Source of the DNA: Patellaria atrata CBS 101060
Lineage: Eukaryota; Ascomycota; Dothideomycetes; Patellariales; Patellariaceae
NCBI GenBank assembly: GCA_010093705.1
Contig: MU006089.1
Coordinates: 1,180,455-1,244,454, forward strand
Length of the DNA stretch: 64,000 nucleotides
Direction of reading: 5' to 3'
Shown: positions 11,102 to 25,257 of the stretch, one piece after another
Layout: every line of letters starts with the position of its first letter
Numbering within the stretch: position 1 is the stretch's first letter
Made by a program: the position numbers and the translations under genes
The notes under the pieces: generated by a model
Database searches by the model: none
Told to the model about the DNA's origin: nothing
What the model saw: the letters and a program-made list of their open reading frames with translations, nothing else

Positions 11102-11851
11102 TTTGACGGATTGGGGAGGAGCGAAATGGTGGATGGGGAAGGTAAGGTTAAGGTCGAGGTCGAGGTCGAGCTTGCTGTTTGTGGTGACATCGTGATCGGG
11201 GTTGTTAGGTCGAGTAGGGAAGGTACCGTAGGTGGATGTGTTTTGGGATGCGGCCGAGATGGTGAAGCCCCTCAATCAACAGGCGGGAGGTTCCGAGGAC
11301 CGTGGAGCTGGGTACGAGTTGTAATTTGTGCACAGGACAGTAACCCTTGCAAACGCGATATGAACGAATACAGTACGCGACTGTCACCGAGTACGGAAAA
11401 CATACTGTCAAAATTGTATGTCTCAATGTCAAAAACCGTTCTGATTTTTCAACTCGTTATATCAAGTACACTAAGGACCAGAAAAATCCGATGATGTCGA
11501 CCAATTGGAATTCACAAAGATGCCAGAATTAGGGGGTGGGGCGGGCTATTCCCCCGGCTACTTACCACCCTATTTTTGTCCCTATTCAGATCTTCCTCCC
11601 CTTATCATCTTCCATGTAGAAAATTATTCTCCCTTTTTGACCCGAGATATTTTATTTTTTCTCTCGTGCGATCGCCTTTCGTTCAGCAGAATATTAGACT
11701 TGCTTGATCTATCTCACTGGGCACTCGTCGGCCGTCCGATCTTTTCCTTCCATCTGGTTCAGTTTGAACATACCATCTCATTCTGTACTGTGTACAAGCT
11801 CCTTTTCATGCACGAAATTTCCACGCCGTATATTTAAAGCTTCACGAGAGT
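11102..11851. other. divergent promoter region (hydratase / GT61)
   Basis: 750 bp between two divergent start codons. Near the hydratase end there is a short GAGGTC tandem run (about 11150-11170), and the GT61 side is T/C-rich. It presumably holds both promoters; no specific binding site can be supported. Confidence 0.4.
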
Positions 11852-13447
11852 ATGAGAGGCATACGAGGAATTTCCGCGGCCATTATGGCCATGGCGGTCA
11901 TGATCCTCTTCTACAAAATAACCCAATACCCAGCTCCCACCAGTCCATTACCACCACCCAAACCCGCGTCTGGGAAGATATCTCCTCCCAAATCGAGTCC
12001 ATCTACGTCAACCAAAGCGAAGCGTCCTCCGAAGGTCCCTGAACCTACCAAACCTGTCACTTCGCCCGTCATATATCGCAAACCAGATAGCCCGTTGGCA
12101 CATAATGAAGATCTAGTCCCCATGCCTGGGACGGTAGGAGATTTGGATGTGCCACTGGAGTATTTTCTGACAACGAAGGATGATGAGTGGTGCGAGAATG
12201 CATACGGTCTATCATATTTGAGAAATGGTGCTAGCTCGCGCAAGGAATACTGTGAAGAAGGCTCCAGCTCGGGTCTGACATGTTTCCACAACCAGATATG
12301 CCCTGAATGCGACGACAATTTTTGCGTCGCTAGAAACGTCGCTTTCGATGTGAATGCTGAGAAACACTTCAGTCTTGACTGTAAGCTGAAAGATTGGGGC
12401 GATAAAATAGATGCTCCCACCAATATTATCAATTTCAGGAAATACATGTTCGAGACCGGGCCGAAAGAGACGTTTAGGTCCTTCATCAAGAATATTACGC
12501 ACCCGGCTCAGGGACAACTGGAAGCAGCTAAAAAGTCCTGCGCGAGTCATCAAAGGAAGAAGGAATACACCATCCTTTTCAAGCGTGACGGCACAAACGA
12601 GAAAGGCTCTCATCCCTGGCACGGTCTCATGGAGCTCTTCTCCCTCTATCTAACCATAGACATCCTCCGCAGCGGCTCCAACCCGGAATTCGGCGAAGTC
12701 GATTTCGACAACACGCAAGTCGTCCTTCTCGACCCCTTCCCCGACGGCCTCTTCTACAGTCTCTGGGGCATGTTCGCCAAAAAGCCCATCATCCACCTCT
12801 CCGAGTTCACGAAGCAAATCGCCTCGGGCGAAAAATGCCTCGACAACGTCATCCTCCCCCTTCCCGGCGCGGCAAACCCGATGTGGAAAGGGGACTGGAG
12901 ACCGAAGCCCTGCACGCACTCTGCCCTCCTCGACACCTGGGTGAACAGGCTCACGGACCACTACAACGTCTCGACCACGACGCGCGCGCCCGACGCCCCC
13001 GTCACCGTGACCTTCATCGACCGGCCCAAGCGCCGGCGCCTGCACGACCAAGACGCCCTCCTCGAGAGTCTGCGGCGCCGCTTCCCGACCGTCGAGATCC
13101 GCGCGCTCAACATGCGCGACATGGACATGCGGCAGCGGATCCAGGTCGCGGCCGAGACGGACGTCCTCGTCGGCGTCCACGGCTCCGGCCTCACGTTCAG
13201 CATGTTTCAGCCCAAGGGCAGCAGCGTCGTCGAGATCCAGCCTGAGGGCTTCAAACACTTTGGCTTCAGGAACCTCGCGAATTTGAGGCAACAGAGGTAT
13301 TTTAGGGCCCATGCGAGTTTAGATCGGGGCATGAATTGGCAGAAGACTGTTGAGGTTACGTTGGAGGAGAGGAGGTTTGAGCTGTTGATGGAGAGTGCGG
13401 TTCAGAGTGTGTTGCATAGGGGGGTTGTGCACAGTGATGTTATATGA
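11852..13447 (+). CDS. GT61 (DUF563) glycosyltransferase, EOGT-like, Golgi type II membrane protein
   Basis: Single exon, 531 aa. Residues about 7-22 (ISAAIMAMAVMILFYKI) form a signal anchor followed by a Pro/Ser/Lys stem, which is the type II topology of Golgi or ER glycosyltransferases. A cysteine-rich part (YCEEG, CFHNQICPECDDNFC) precedes the DUF563 catalytic region: HPWHGLMELFSLYLT, VTFIDRPKRRRLHD, MRQRIQVAAETDVLVGVHGSG, and EIQPEGFKHFGFRNLA. The VGVHGSGLT block and the downstream E are hallmarks of family 61 (EGF-specific O-GlcNAc transferase, plant xylosyltransferases, Cryptococcus xylosyltransferases). The donor sugar and acceptor are unknown. The coding third positions at 12660-13240 are extremely GC-rich. 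An assembly gap begins 70 bp after the stop. Confidence 0.88.
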   Translation: MRGIRGISAAIMAMAVMILFYKITQYPAPTSPLPPPKPASGKISPPKSSPSTSTKAKRPPKVPEPTKPVTSPVIYRKPDSPLAHNEDLVPMPGTVGDLDVPLEYFLTTKDDEWCENAYGLSYLRNGASSRKEYCEEGSSSGLTCFHNQICPECDDNFCVARNVAFDVNAEKHFSLDCKLKDWGDKIDAPTNIINFRKYMFETGPKETFRSFIKNITHPAQGQLEAAKKSCASHQRKKEYTILFKRDGTNEKGSHPWHGLMELFSLYLTIDILRSGSNPEFGEVDFDNTQVVLLDPFPDGLFYSLWGMFAKKPIIHLSEFTKQIASGEKCLDNVILPLPGAANPMWKGDWRPKPCTHSALLDTWVNRLTDHYNVSTTTRAPDAPVTVTFIDRPKRRRLHDQDALLESLRRRFPTVEIRALNMRDMDMRQRIQVAAETDVLVGVHGSGLTFSMFQPKGSSVVEIQPEGFKHFGFRNLANLRQQRYFRAHASLDRGMNWQKTVEVTLEERRFELLMESAVQSVLHRGVVHSDVI

Positions 13448-14685
13448 TCTCTAGATAGGTGGGATTTGGGGTCGTGTGAAGGAAGGGTCGGCTCGTGAGA
13501 TTTTTTGTTATCTTCTGNNNNNNNNNNNNNNNNNNNNNNNNNNNNNNNNNNNNNNNNNNNNNNNNNNNNNNNNNNNNNNNNNNNNNNNNNNNNNNNNNNN
13601 NNNNNNNNNNNNNNNNNTTGATAGGGGTTCGGGCTAACGCTTTTGTATGAAGATGGCGTTTTGTCGGGGTTAATAGATGTTTTTTTTCTGTATAGTTTCG
13701 TTCTGGAAGGGAGGCTTTTGGTTGGGTATGTAGATGTATGAAGGTTGGGGAAATACGGGACGGTAAAATACTTTTTCAATTCTACTTTTGTTCGTTGGGT
13801 CAAGAATGTTTGCTGAGACTGAGACGGGGGATGTTGTCGATCCCCTGCTTTTAGAACCAGACCCGCGAGTTCTTCTCTGTCCTCTCTGATTTTGATACCT
13901 GTATTATGGGTCCGGACGGTTGTTATTCCCAAAACAAAACGTAGGATTCAATCACCTCATGCCCGTCCGGGAGGGGCTTACGGGGCCAGGTCGTGCCATT
14001 AAGACGTCCCGATAATCCATGAGAGACGGGCGCGCAAATCTCGAGACGCCATGGCCAGCTACTCGAACCGTACTGTACGGCCCAGCATAGTACAGCCCAG
14101 TGCAAAACGCAAGACAAGAGACCAGACACAGAACGCCCTGATACCTACATATGGCAGACGAATCACCGAGACGCGTCGTTTATGTGAAGAGAAACCCCCC
14201 TCCCCCGTTTTCTGATCTTCAGGAAGACCCCCACCTCCCCCATGTATCCACGAAGGAAATCTAAAATCTAGAAGGGCCTATAGAAGGAGTGCTGAGAGGA
14301 GCGGATACCCTCTTCAGCTGTCTTGTTTTTGCGTGATGCGGGTTAGGGGTAGGGGTTAGGGGGTCGGTGATGCGCAAAGTCGTGTGAGTGCTGGATTGGG
14401 GGGTTGGGCTTAAGAAGTTTGTTTGGCTTGAGGATTAGGGATAGTTGGGTGCTAGGAAGTTGTCCTTTGAGGTTTTGACTATCTGAAAGCACAAGCAGGA
14501 AATTTCATGGATATCACATGGATTCTTTATTAAGGATATGTTACCATCATTATCACCGCCAGATACAACTTTATACCACCGTCCTCATAAGGAAAACGCC
14601 AAATTTCAACCCTACGGAAAAGGGGTGTACCGTATTACGACCGAAACTCGCGCAAAGTCGACAAGTAGTCTTTAGAGTATAGAGT
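13448..14685. other. intergenic region with assembly gap
   Basis: Contains the 100-bp N run, an odd-centred palindrome CCGTACTGTACGG at 14068-14080, and a short GGTTAGGGGTAGGGG-like stretch at 14341-14363. No gene is visible on either side of the gap, but the gap may hide sequence. Confidence 0.5.
13518..13617. other. assembly gap (100 N)
   Basis: Exactly 100 consecutive N. A round 100 usually marks a gap of unknown true length, so distances across it are not reliable. Confidence 0.98.
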
Positions 14686-15897
14686 TTAAACGGCAATCGG
14701 CGGCGCAAACGCAGACGACAGACGTCTAAACAGGCCCGGCGGGTGCGGATACAGCACCCTGCAGTCTGCAGGTTCGATCTCCATCTCGGTCCTGTAGTCT
14801 ATTAGTCTCACTCAAACCTCAACCTCAACCTCACCCCCTGAATCTCAAACCGGAGGGGGAGAGGGGGAGACTTACGAAGCCATCTGATGCAACGAACCCC
14901 TCTCATTCTTAAAATACGACTCCAGCTCCGTGGTAGACGTCATATCGAACGGGTCGATCAGATCTTCCACGGCGGCGGGGGTAGGTGGGATGGGCGCGAG
15001 CTGCGTGTGCGTTATCCCGACGGACGTGTGCGGGATGCGCGTCGGACAGGCTGCTGAGACCGAGGCGCGCAGGGCGGAGAGGGACGGCACGCTGCTGATG
15101 CTGTTGGCGCGGGAGGGGCGGGGACCCGGGGATGGTGCCGTCTGGGGTTGCGGCGTTGGGACCGCAGACGGGGTGTGCGAGAGCACGGTCGAGAAGCGGC
15201 GGAAGATTTGGCTGGGGGTCGAGGCGATGGAGCTCGCGCGGCTGCGCTCGTGGTCGAATATGCTCCCCGCGCTTCTGCTTCCGCTGTTCATGAGGCTGAA
15301 GACGCCCCGGAGCGCGCTGATGGCTGCGTCGGCGGCGGACTGGACCGTGTTCCAGGCGTACTCGAGGTGGATGAAGTCGTCCATGTAGCTCTCTATGCTG
15401 GCAAGGTGGACGAGGCAGACCTCGACGGCGTCGACGACGATGGTGGCGCCGGTGATCCAGGCGTTGGCGATGTCTTCTCTGCAGTGCGCCGGTTGCTGCT
15501 CGATGAGGGCGACGACCGAGTTGGCCATCTTGTCGATCGCGTGGTCGGCCGTTTCGCGCTGCTGCGAGATGTCGACACGGAGACGGCCTTTGCGGGACTC
15601 GATGTCGGCGTCGCTCATCATGCCGGCTTTGGCGCTGTCGTACACACTCTTGAAGGCGTCTTGGTGCGTGTATGCAATACCCGCGTTCAGGTTGTCGAGG
15701 GTCGAGAGGACCATGTCCGCGTCATCTCCTAGGGAGGCATTGAGGGTTGCGACATGGTCTGCGCCCTCGAGGAATGTGTAGGCTTGGAGTGTCTTGAAGA
15801 ATGTAAAGTTGCCGGTTCTGCGGGCGGCGTGTAAGTTATGGCGTATGAGCGCAACTCGCTGGGTCCAATGGAGCTTTCTCTCGAATGGGACGACCAT
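14686..15897 (-). CDS. uncharacterised helical fungal protein, two exons
   Basis: Minus strand; exons 14876-15897 and 14686-14791, 84-bp intron (GTAAGT, GACTAAT branch site, ACAG), 375 aa. Reading straight through exon 1 gives a stop (TAA at 14872-14874) that is actually part of the donor site. The spliced frame adds 35 residues (TEMEIEPADCRVLYPHPPG, LFRRLSSAFAPPIAV) ending at TAA 14686-14688. Residues about 1-200 are predicted by eye to be long amphipathic helices (RVALIRHNLHAARRTGNF, DISQQRETADHAIDKMANS), reminiscent of BAR-like or other helical bundles, but no family is recognised. Residues 210-300 are Ser/Pro-rich and disordered. Exon 1 is very GC-rich. Function unknown. Confidence 0.75.
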
Positions 15898-17879
15898 GGT
15901 TTTCAGTCACTGTTTGTTGTTAGTCAAGATGCTCAACTATGAACAAAGAATGGTTGGTATGCTCAACATACGGGCGAGAGAAATTGGAGGTGAAACGAAC
16001 CTATAGTAGGTGAATACTTTTCGAATTTTTCGATCTTGAATATTTCACATCAGATATACGAGATTCTGAATGGATTGCGTAATGCTCGACGAGCTTTATA
16101 CTTTTCATCTCGTCTCCTGCCCGTTCAATTCCCCCTTTCCCTTGTTTTGCTCTTTGCTCCAACATGACATAGATGTCTCATAGGAGAAACCGATGTGACA
16201 AGAACTCGGGTCGAGTAATACTCATAAGTTATGATATGTACTTGAACCAGATATTGGGGGATGAAGGTGTTGAGCTGATCGCAGACTTGCAAACTCTACT
16301 CGAGGGATCTGTCTCAAACTACGGCGCCATGTGCCTTTGTTCTTTGACGGCATTTTCCGTTGAATCTTTCCCCAAAACTGACTTTGAGTAGTTTCGATTT
16401 AGTCTAGGCTTATGACATGGTGATCTAGACCCTTTCGCATTGGTTATAAATATACTTGGTTACACTTTTTCAGATTCATCAGGATGAGACAGTTCTCGAA
16501 ACCTTTCAAAGAGCAACATGAGCCGAATCATGACATAAAGGGCAAAGATTCAACATGGACTAACAAGGTAAGTGGCAGAAAGATGGTAGTAAACAAGGAA
16601 AGTGTAAGATGAAGAACTTAGATATGGGATAGTCGATGGGTGCGATCTGTAACGATTGTTACTAGCCCGACGCGTCCCGTCTTATCATATTTTCATTGTG
16701 GTAATCGGGCCTTATACTTACCCGGAGAATATCTGGACGAGGACGGACATCAAAACTTATCTGCGTTCGTGCTGTTGCCGACGGATATCTCCATAAAGCA
16801 GTTCTGAGACGATATCTTGTATGACTACGTAATGACTAATTTGGTTATCTCGAAGTGACAATAGCATCCGCGATCCTAATGGAGTAGAATTCTGAAAACG
16901 GAGAAGAAGCAGTCATTGTGGATCTCAATCCACCAGATCGTAGTACCTTAAAACGTTCAAAATAGCATGTCGGTCATGATACATCATCACCCATACAGCT
17001 GTGCATAAGAAGCACCTCTAAGTGTGCTATATTGGACGCTATGAAAATGTTAAACCACCTTTTAGATAGAGAGAGTTTATTATAGGATGACGCTTTTGAA
17101 ACGCAATTGAACGCTGTATTTTATTATGTGTTTTGTGTTTATTGTGAATGCTTAAGGACCATAGGAGTTAATGGCAAAGAAGAAGAGCAATTCTAGAACA
17201 CATCAAGAAAAAGCATAAAGGATATTGTACTGCGGTAAGAAGGGAAGTTATTTGATAATGAGTTGACAAAAGATGAAGTGAGATTTGAGAGAGAAATACA
17301 AATCATACCAAACCTTTTTGGGAGTAATTATAAAACATGTGAACGCTTACCTTGATAGGAAGGTCTGCTAGGGGCGAAGAAAAGGCGGAGAACGGCCAAG
17401 TGGAGTCCAAGCTTCCAAGAACAACGTCAGAAATGAACGGAGATGGGGATGCCTCAATTACTAAGTTATAGATGTATCTTTCCTGAGGTGCTGGCATCGG
17501 GATAACTTCATGTAGTTCTATAGATGAGACTACATGAACCTTTAGAACCAGTTCTACAGTATGATAGTAGAACACAAGCAACGAACGCCTGTTACGCGAT
17601 TGAATATCTTCCTTACTTAGTGTAACGGCTAGGATGCCATGCTATTATTGCTTGATTCGATTTGCGGGCAGGTTGAGAAGAGGAGTGCCGTAGGATCAGC
17701 TATCTTTGCCTTCTTGACGTACCAATATCATTGCCATGCAATAATCCACCTCTTGGGACTTGTGTAAGGACGGGCGAGAACGATAAGCATCAGGACCAAG
17801 ATGCTTTAAATCGCTCTTACATCCCATATAGCTTCTGATAGTCTTCATCATTGCTTTCTTCGCCTCGACTTGCGTGAAC
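15898..17879. other. intergenic region between divergent genes
   Basis: About 2 kb, A/T-richer than the flanking exons. Only short open frames without domains (for example 16173-16391 plus and 17303-17581 minus). It presumably holds the promoters of the helical protein and the permease. No RNA gene or repeat recognised. Confidence 0.5.
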
Positions 17880-19754
17880 ATGTCGAAAGAATTCGGCTCG
17901 GAGAAGATCGCAACCGATGACACCCCTCTTCCGAACTATGATGCGGACCGAAAGGCATCGACAGCATCCCATGGAGCAACCCGCCGCAAGAGATCTGCGG
18001 TCACTCCAGAGCTACTCAGCGGTGAACTCTTTGACAGCCGATATGAAACGACGCATCGTGGGCTCAAATCTCGACATGCGCAAATGATAGCTCTCGGTGG
18101 TACGATTGGTACTGGGCTCTTTGTCGGAACAGGTCTAACTTTATCAAGAGGAGGACCAGCCTTTATCTTGGGCTCCTATATCTTTATATCGTTTCTCATT
18201 CTCTGTGTTGTGACGAGCATGGTAGAAGGTAAGAAGATTTTCTGTTCCGTGTAGCTGCGAGGCTAGGAGCAATGGCTATCAGTCGGGGCCACTATTTAGT
18301 CCCTTAGAAAGGGAGTTCAAGAGTCAATGCGGTAGAAGATCATTCCCATATAACCGCCCTTTGAATGGACACCAGCTAACTGTGGATGTTCAGTCGCGGC
18401 ATATCTACCTACTCCCGGCAGCTCTATGAACCTTTTCGGCTTCCGCTATGTATCCCGGTCACTTGGTTTCTCACTCGGTTGGCTCTACTGGTACTCCCTA
18501 GGTATCCTTGTCCCCTATGAAATCACTGCCGCTGCACTGGTTATCGAGTACTGGAGCCCCCCTGTTCACATCGCTGTCTGGATCTCCATCATGATCGTGG
18601 TCATCGTCGGATTGAACGCCCTTCCCGTCGGTTTCTACGGAGAAACCGAATTCTGGTTCGCCTCCACCAAGGTTATCATGATGATCGGAATCCTCATGGT
18701 ATCTTTCATCCTGTTCTGGGGCGGTGGTCCCAATCGGGACAGACTGGGCTTCCGGTTCTGGGAGGATCCAGGGGCAGCAAACACCTATCTTGCCGGCGGC
18801 GACCTAGGAAGATTCCTCGCGCTACTCTCCACATTGGTGCTCTCATCCTTCCCCTTCGCCTTTGCACCAGAGCTCCTCGTCGTGACAGGCGGCGAGATGA
18901 AGTCACCCCGCCGCAACCTCCCCATCGCAGCGCGCAGATACATCTTCCGCCTCCTCTTCTTCTACATCTTCAGCGTCCTCGCCGCCGGCGTCATCTGCCC
19001 CTCCAACGACCCCAACATCACCGGTGCGGGCGGTGCAGGCGCCGGTTCCTCCCCCTTCGTCATAGGGATCAAGAACGCCGGCATCCCGGTCCTCGACAGC
19101 ATCATTAACGGCGGCATCATAATCAGCGCCTGGTCCTCGGGCAACTCCTTCCTCTACCTCTCCTCGCGCTCCCTCTACTCCCTCGCCCTCTCCGGCAACG
19201 CGCCCTCCATCTTCAAAGCCTGCACCAAGCACGGCGTCCCCTACTACGCCGTAGGCGTGTCTTCCCTCTTCACCCTGCTCGCCTACCTGAACGTCGGCTC
19301 CAACAGCTCCGTCGTCTTCAACTGGTTCGTCAACCTCACCACCACCAGCGCCTACATCTCCTGGGTCTGCTGCGGAATCATCTACCTGCGCTTCCGCCGC
19401 GCCCTTCGCGTCCAGTCCGTCCCCTTCGACTCCCTTCCCTACCGCAGCATCCTCCAGCCCTGGGGCTCTTATCTCGTCATCATCGGCTTCGGCTTCCTCT
19501 GCATCATCAACGGCTTCAATGTCTTCTGGCCGCAGAACTGGTCTGCGAGCAGCTTCCTCACCGCGTATATAGGCATTCCGATCTTCTTGGCCATCTATGG
19601 CGGTCATAGGGTCTACAGCTGGAGCGATCCGTGGGCGCATCCGAGCGATGAGGTTGATTTGAGGACAGGTATGGCGGAGGTGTTGGCGAGTGAAACGCCG
19701 CCAAAGGGAAGGCCGAACGTGTGGTGGAAGTATCCGAGTTTGTTGTGGCAGTGA
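17880..19754 (+). CDS. amino-acid permease (APC/YAT family)
   Basis: Exons 17880-18228 and 18394-19754, 165-bp intron (GTAAGA, GCTAAC branch site, TTCAG), 569 aa. After a hydrophilic N-terminus comes [20 protein letters not shown], the conserved first membrane helix of fungal amino-acid permeases, and after the splice [20 protein letters not shown], the classic TM3 region. About 12 hydrophobic segments follow, including [20 protein letters not shown] (TM6-loop motif with the conserved glutamate) and a C-terminal EVDLRTG segment. The product should be a plasma-membrane proton-coupled importer of amino acids; the substrate (basic, neutral or general) is not readable. The Met at 17880 is the first in frame. 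The intron is the longest among the well-supported genes here. Confidence 0.93.
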
Positions 19755-20404
19755 AAAGATAAAGAGTTGGAGATTGGAAATGGAGTTGTAAGTCGGGATA
19801 TCACGGGGTTTGTATCTGGATACGGCACCTTTGTAATTATATACTTCCTACTATATTAGAGTATTGGTATCACACGTATGCACCACAGCCAGCCCAGCAG
19901 GAATTGACACTATGAGAGATCGCTCCGTTCGTCAGATACGGCTTCAAGATAAAGTAGAACCATATCGAGTAGCATACAGTATCATTCACGGATACTATAT
20001 TGTATTATTTGGGTGTTAATCCTCGATCCATACTCAACCCCTATTCCCAATCAATGACTGTACTCCTGGAACACCAGTCGAAACTGAAATCCTCTTTCCC
20101 ACATTGAAAATACCTCGAGCACCAAACCAGATGCATATCCCCCGTACTTGAAGGAGCGTATTGTACAAAGTACACACTTGCAAACCGGTAGACTCAAACG
20201 CAGCGATATCCATATCCACCATAAAAGGTGGTGCGTCCTCTCAAAACGCCTACAGCACCTATTACCGGGGTTGTTGTTCTACCTTTAGCTGACTGGCCGT
20301 TGCGCCTGCTTTTGCCATTTGGTGTTGAGATAAAAAGAGAGTAGTGGCCTCTTCCCTATCGTATCTTCTTGTGCATATACTCATCTCGTGGTCTTTTCTC
20401 TTCG
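19755..20404. other. intergenic region between convergent genes
   Basis: 650 bp, A/T-rich, holding the 3' flanks of the permease (plus) and the checkpoint kinase (minus). Nothing recognised. Confidence 0.5.
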
Positions 20405-22563
<2,159 letters not shown>

Positions 22564-23321
22564 TGAAAAGTTGTCGCACAAAACTGAAATAGGCCAAGCT
22601 TAGGTGGGCATGGTCACTTCGAAGTAAGATACGTGGACTGAGATACAGGCGGACAGAAAGACGAAAAGGAATGTAGAGTGGAGGAATTGACGCGATGAGA
22701 GATATTTGGTTTGCTAGAGTTTGTTAACGGCGGGCAGGGCGCATATATTGAGGTTCGCGTCTCTTCTAGCTCGAGGATCGAAGTTTTGGTACTTGGAGCT
22801 CCTGGGTTAAACTCGGTAAAATAAAGTACAGTAGTTTTTACAATCGATGGCAGCCTGGACTGGGCTTGGGCAAAGTGGCGACAAGGCAACTGTCGCACTT
22901 CAGTACAGAAGAACAACTTTTGTACCGTATTGAGGTGCAAAGTTGCTTCTAGTCTTCCCCTTCTAGACGCATTACATACCCATGTATACTGTAGTATTGG
23001 TTGCATCACGCTAATTTTTATCACTTCTTCCCCTCGGAATGATGCGGGATAGAACTACACGTGCGTGACGTGGAAGTAATTCCGAACTCTATCCTACCGT
23101 ACTTTCTTTAACGGACAATCTTGTATCTCATCTTAGTTAATATATTACTACTTATAAGGTAAATGATCGTCTTAGTGTCCAATATATTGTAGTCTTTGCT
23201 TGACTGCGATCCAATAGATCTTGGGGGTTTTCAAATCAATTTTATTAGCACACGATATCCCAAGCATCCTGTACCTTACTGCAGGACTTGCAAATAAATC
23301 ATATAGCCTTAGAATAATTTC
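22564..23321. promoter_or_regulatory. divergent promoter region (checkpoint kinase / ATG10)
   Basis: 758 bp between the two start codons. It contains GTACAGTA (22818-22825) and TGTACCGTA near 22920. Short open frames here are not credible genes. A shared bidirectional promoter is an inference from the head-to-head layout. Confidence 0.4.
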
Positions 23322-24115
23322 ATGGCCACCAATCAGCAAGCTCCAGATATCTCAAACTTCCCTTTTCTCACAGAAGATGAATTCTGTAAGTGTTGCGAGG
23401 CGCTATATAGTCGATTCCAACATGTCCAAAGCAACATAAACCAGTGGACATCTATGCGGGTAGATAGATCATCACCTGCCGGTCCATCCTTGCGCATTAC
23501 ACGCTTACTTAGAGATTCTGAGCAAATGCCAGTCTCACTGTTTGAACAGAGATGTGAGGAAGAGGAGATCGAGGAAGAACTGGACCATGTAAGATTCAGT
23601 AGATGAAAATAGTAATTCACCACTTGTTGACTATGGTAGGATGCTATGAGCCGGGATGACGGACTATACCGTGTCCCAGCCGTTGAGTATGAGATTTATC
23701 TCTCGCCTATCTACCGCGTACCAGTTCTATACCTGCGGTTAATGCATGTACCGGATACCGATTGTATGGACTTGCCATCACTGTACCGTTGGTTAGTGCC
23801 TTTGTTGTTCAAAGAGCAACTTCAAGATGTGGGCGTGCTCGGAGCCATATCGATAGCTGTACGCATGAAGTATAAGACCCTTGGAATTTGAAAACTAACC
23901 ATGCGTGGTAGAACCATCCCGCGAGCCAGGTTCCCACTAACTTCGTCCATCCATGCAATACTTCTGAAGCCATGGAGCAAGCCCTTCCACTGGCGAAGCA
24001 TAGTTCTGTGAAACCTGAAGCTTACCTGATACTATGGATGGGTATTGTTGGCGGAAGCGTTGGACTCGAGGTTCCACTTGCCATGGTATCCGAGACCGTG
24101 TGTAGTCCAGAGTGA
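23322..24115 (+). CDS. ATG10: Atg10, E2-like enzyme for Atg12-Atg5 conjugation
   Basis: Three exons (23322-23588, 23640-23858, 23912-24115); introns of 51 and 53 bp with GTAAGA/GTACGC donors and TTGAC/CTAAC branch sites; 229 aa. Recognised by VEYEIYLSPIYRVPVLYLRL (E2-like core strand), LPSLYRWLVPLLFKEQL and the catalytic block FVHPCNTSEAM, whose Cys177 is the predicted thioester residue. Atg10 transfers Atg12 from Atg7 to Atg5 in autophagosome formation in the cytosol. The N-terminal FPFLTEDEFCKCCEALYSRF is also typical. Atg3 shares an HPC motif, but it is longer and has a different C-terminus. It is convergent with the snRNP gene, stop codons 46 bp apart, so their 3' UTRs very likely overlap. 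Confidence 0.93.
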
Positions 24116-24161
24116 ATAATACTACACAGCAAAGTTGACGCAAAAGTCCATCGGGTGGGGT

Positions 24162-24868
24162 TTAGTCTTCATCAGACTCTTCCATTGCCTCGTCCTCGTC
24201 TACTTCCATTGGCGCATCCTCCTCATCACTTTCATCTTCTCTCCCCCGCTTAGTGCCATGCACACTCGGATCTCCCCCATTGGGTAAAGATTGGTTTTCT
24301 GGAATCTTCGCACTAGAGTCAGTCTTGGGTGGAGCCGAAGAACCTGGCGCGGCATTGAAGATAGATTTCTGGAGATCTGTGGCAACCGTAGTAGTAGGAG
24401 CATTTGTACCGGTAGAAGTCGGTGTGGGAATGTTGAATGTACCGTCCAATTTGGCAATCGTATTCGATTTGCCTTTTGCGTAGGATATCGACTACCTGAC
24501 TTTAGTATTGGTACAACAGGCAAGGGGTATGATTTCGGAAATACCATTTGTTTGCCAAAGAAATCAAACCCCTGCAGAGCACGCATCGCTTGGGTACTTG
24601 ACTGAATGTCCCGAAATACGATGTGCGCCTGGCCGCGCATCTTCATTGTCTTAAGTGCAACCACATCCAGCACAGACCCATACGTAGAGAAGAGGATGTA
24701 GAGTGACCTTCGCAGATCCGCCTTTTGCAGCTTGTCAGGAAGGTTCGTGCAATAAAGCCTATCTATTGTCAACTCTACTTTCATCTCAATGTTTGTCAGG
24801 AAGGTAAAGACCTACGTTTGGTTAGGAGGTATGGCCGAAGGCTTCCCACCGCTGGCTTTGCTCGCCAT
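24162..24868 (-). CDS. U2 snRNP B''/U1A-type RRM protein
   Basis: Minus strand; exons 24816-24868, 24545-24758 and 24162-24491, introns of 57 and 53 bp, 198 aa. The single N-terminal RRM (residues about 15-95) has RNP2 LYCTNLPDKL and RNP1-type RGQAHIVFRD, with the characteristic LQKADLRRSLYILFSTYG and MRALQGFDFFGKQM of the U1A/U2B'' family. The third exon supplies ISYAKGKSNTIAKLDGTF, matching the YAK...D..AK..GTF block of that family and confirming the intron. There is no second RRM; the C-terminus is disordered and ends in a very acidic tail (EDAPMEVDEDEAMEESDED). The likely role is binding the U2 (and perhaps U1) snRNA stem-loop in the spliceosome. Divergent from ARPC1. Confidence 0.92.
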
Positions 24869-25257
24869 GTTGTCGTTAGGAAACTAGGTTCCTTTGTAAG
24901 TTAACCCGACGGCGTATGTTGTAATTAGACCTTATGTTGGGAGCAATCACTTGAATTTCCCGACTGAGTCTGACTCGCAGACAAAATACGTTTTGCAAGA
25001 ATTGGTTGCAAGCAAAGTCAGAGTGAGGTTTACCAGAAAATGTAGAACTAAAATCGACAATCGGGAAATCTTGGCTTCTTGCTCCCGCAATCGCTTCCGC
25101 CCTCTCCACCCTTGTGGGATGATCCCGCCGTCCCGACTCATCAGCCATTCGTAACTCTACCTCATATTCAAGCATTATTCACCGCAGCTCAGGACAGCTC
25201 GGATTCCGACATAATTACTACCACAAGAGGCAGTAGAGAGCTACTCCTGCCGGAATT
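24869..25257. promoter_or_regulatory. short divergent promoter (snRNP / ARPC1)
   Basis: 389 bp between the two start codons. No specific element can be supported; it is the shortest divergent promoter among the housekeeping genes in the window. Confidence 0.4.

Noticed and set aside
12650-13312. 220-codon open frame on the minus strand inside the GT61 gene, and similar long antisense frames in the permease, helical-protein and DPH1 genes.
   Set aside because: These mirror GC-rich third-position bias of the real genes and show no protein motifs.
14341-14363. GGTTAGGGGTAGGGGTTAGG-like stretch resembling telomere repeats.
   Set aside because: Only two imperfect units; too short to call an interstitial telomeric array.
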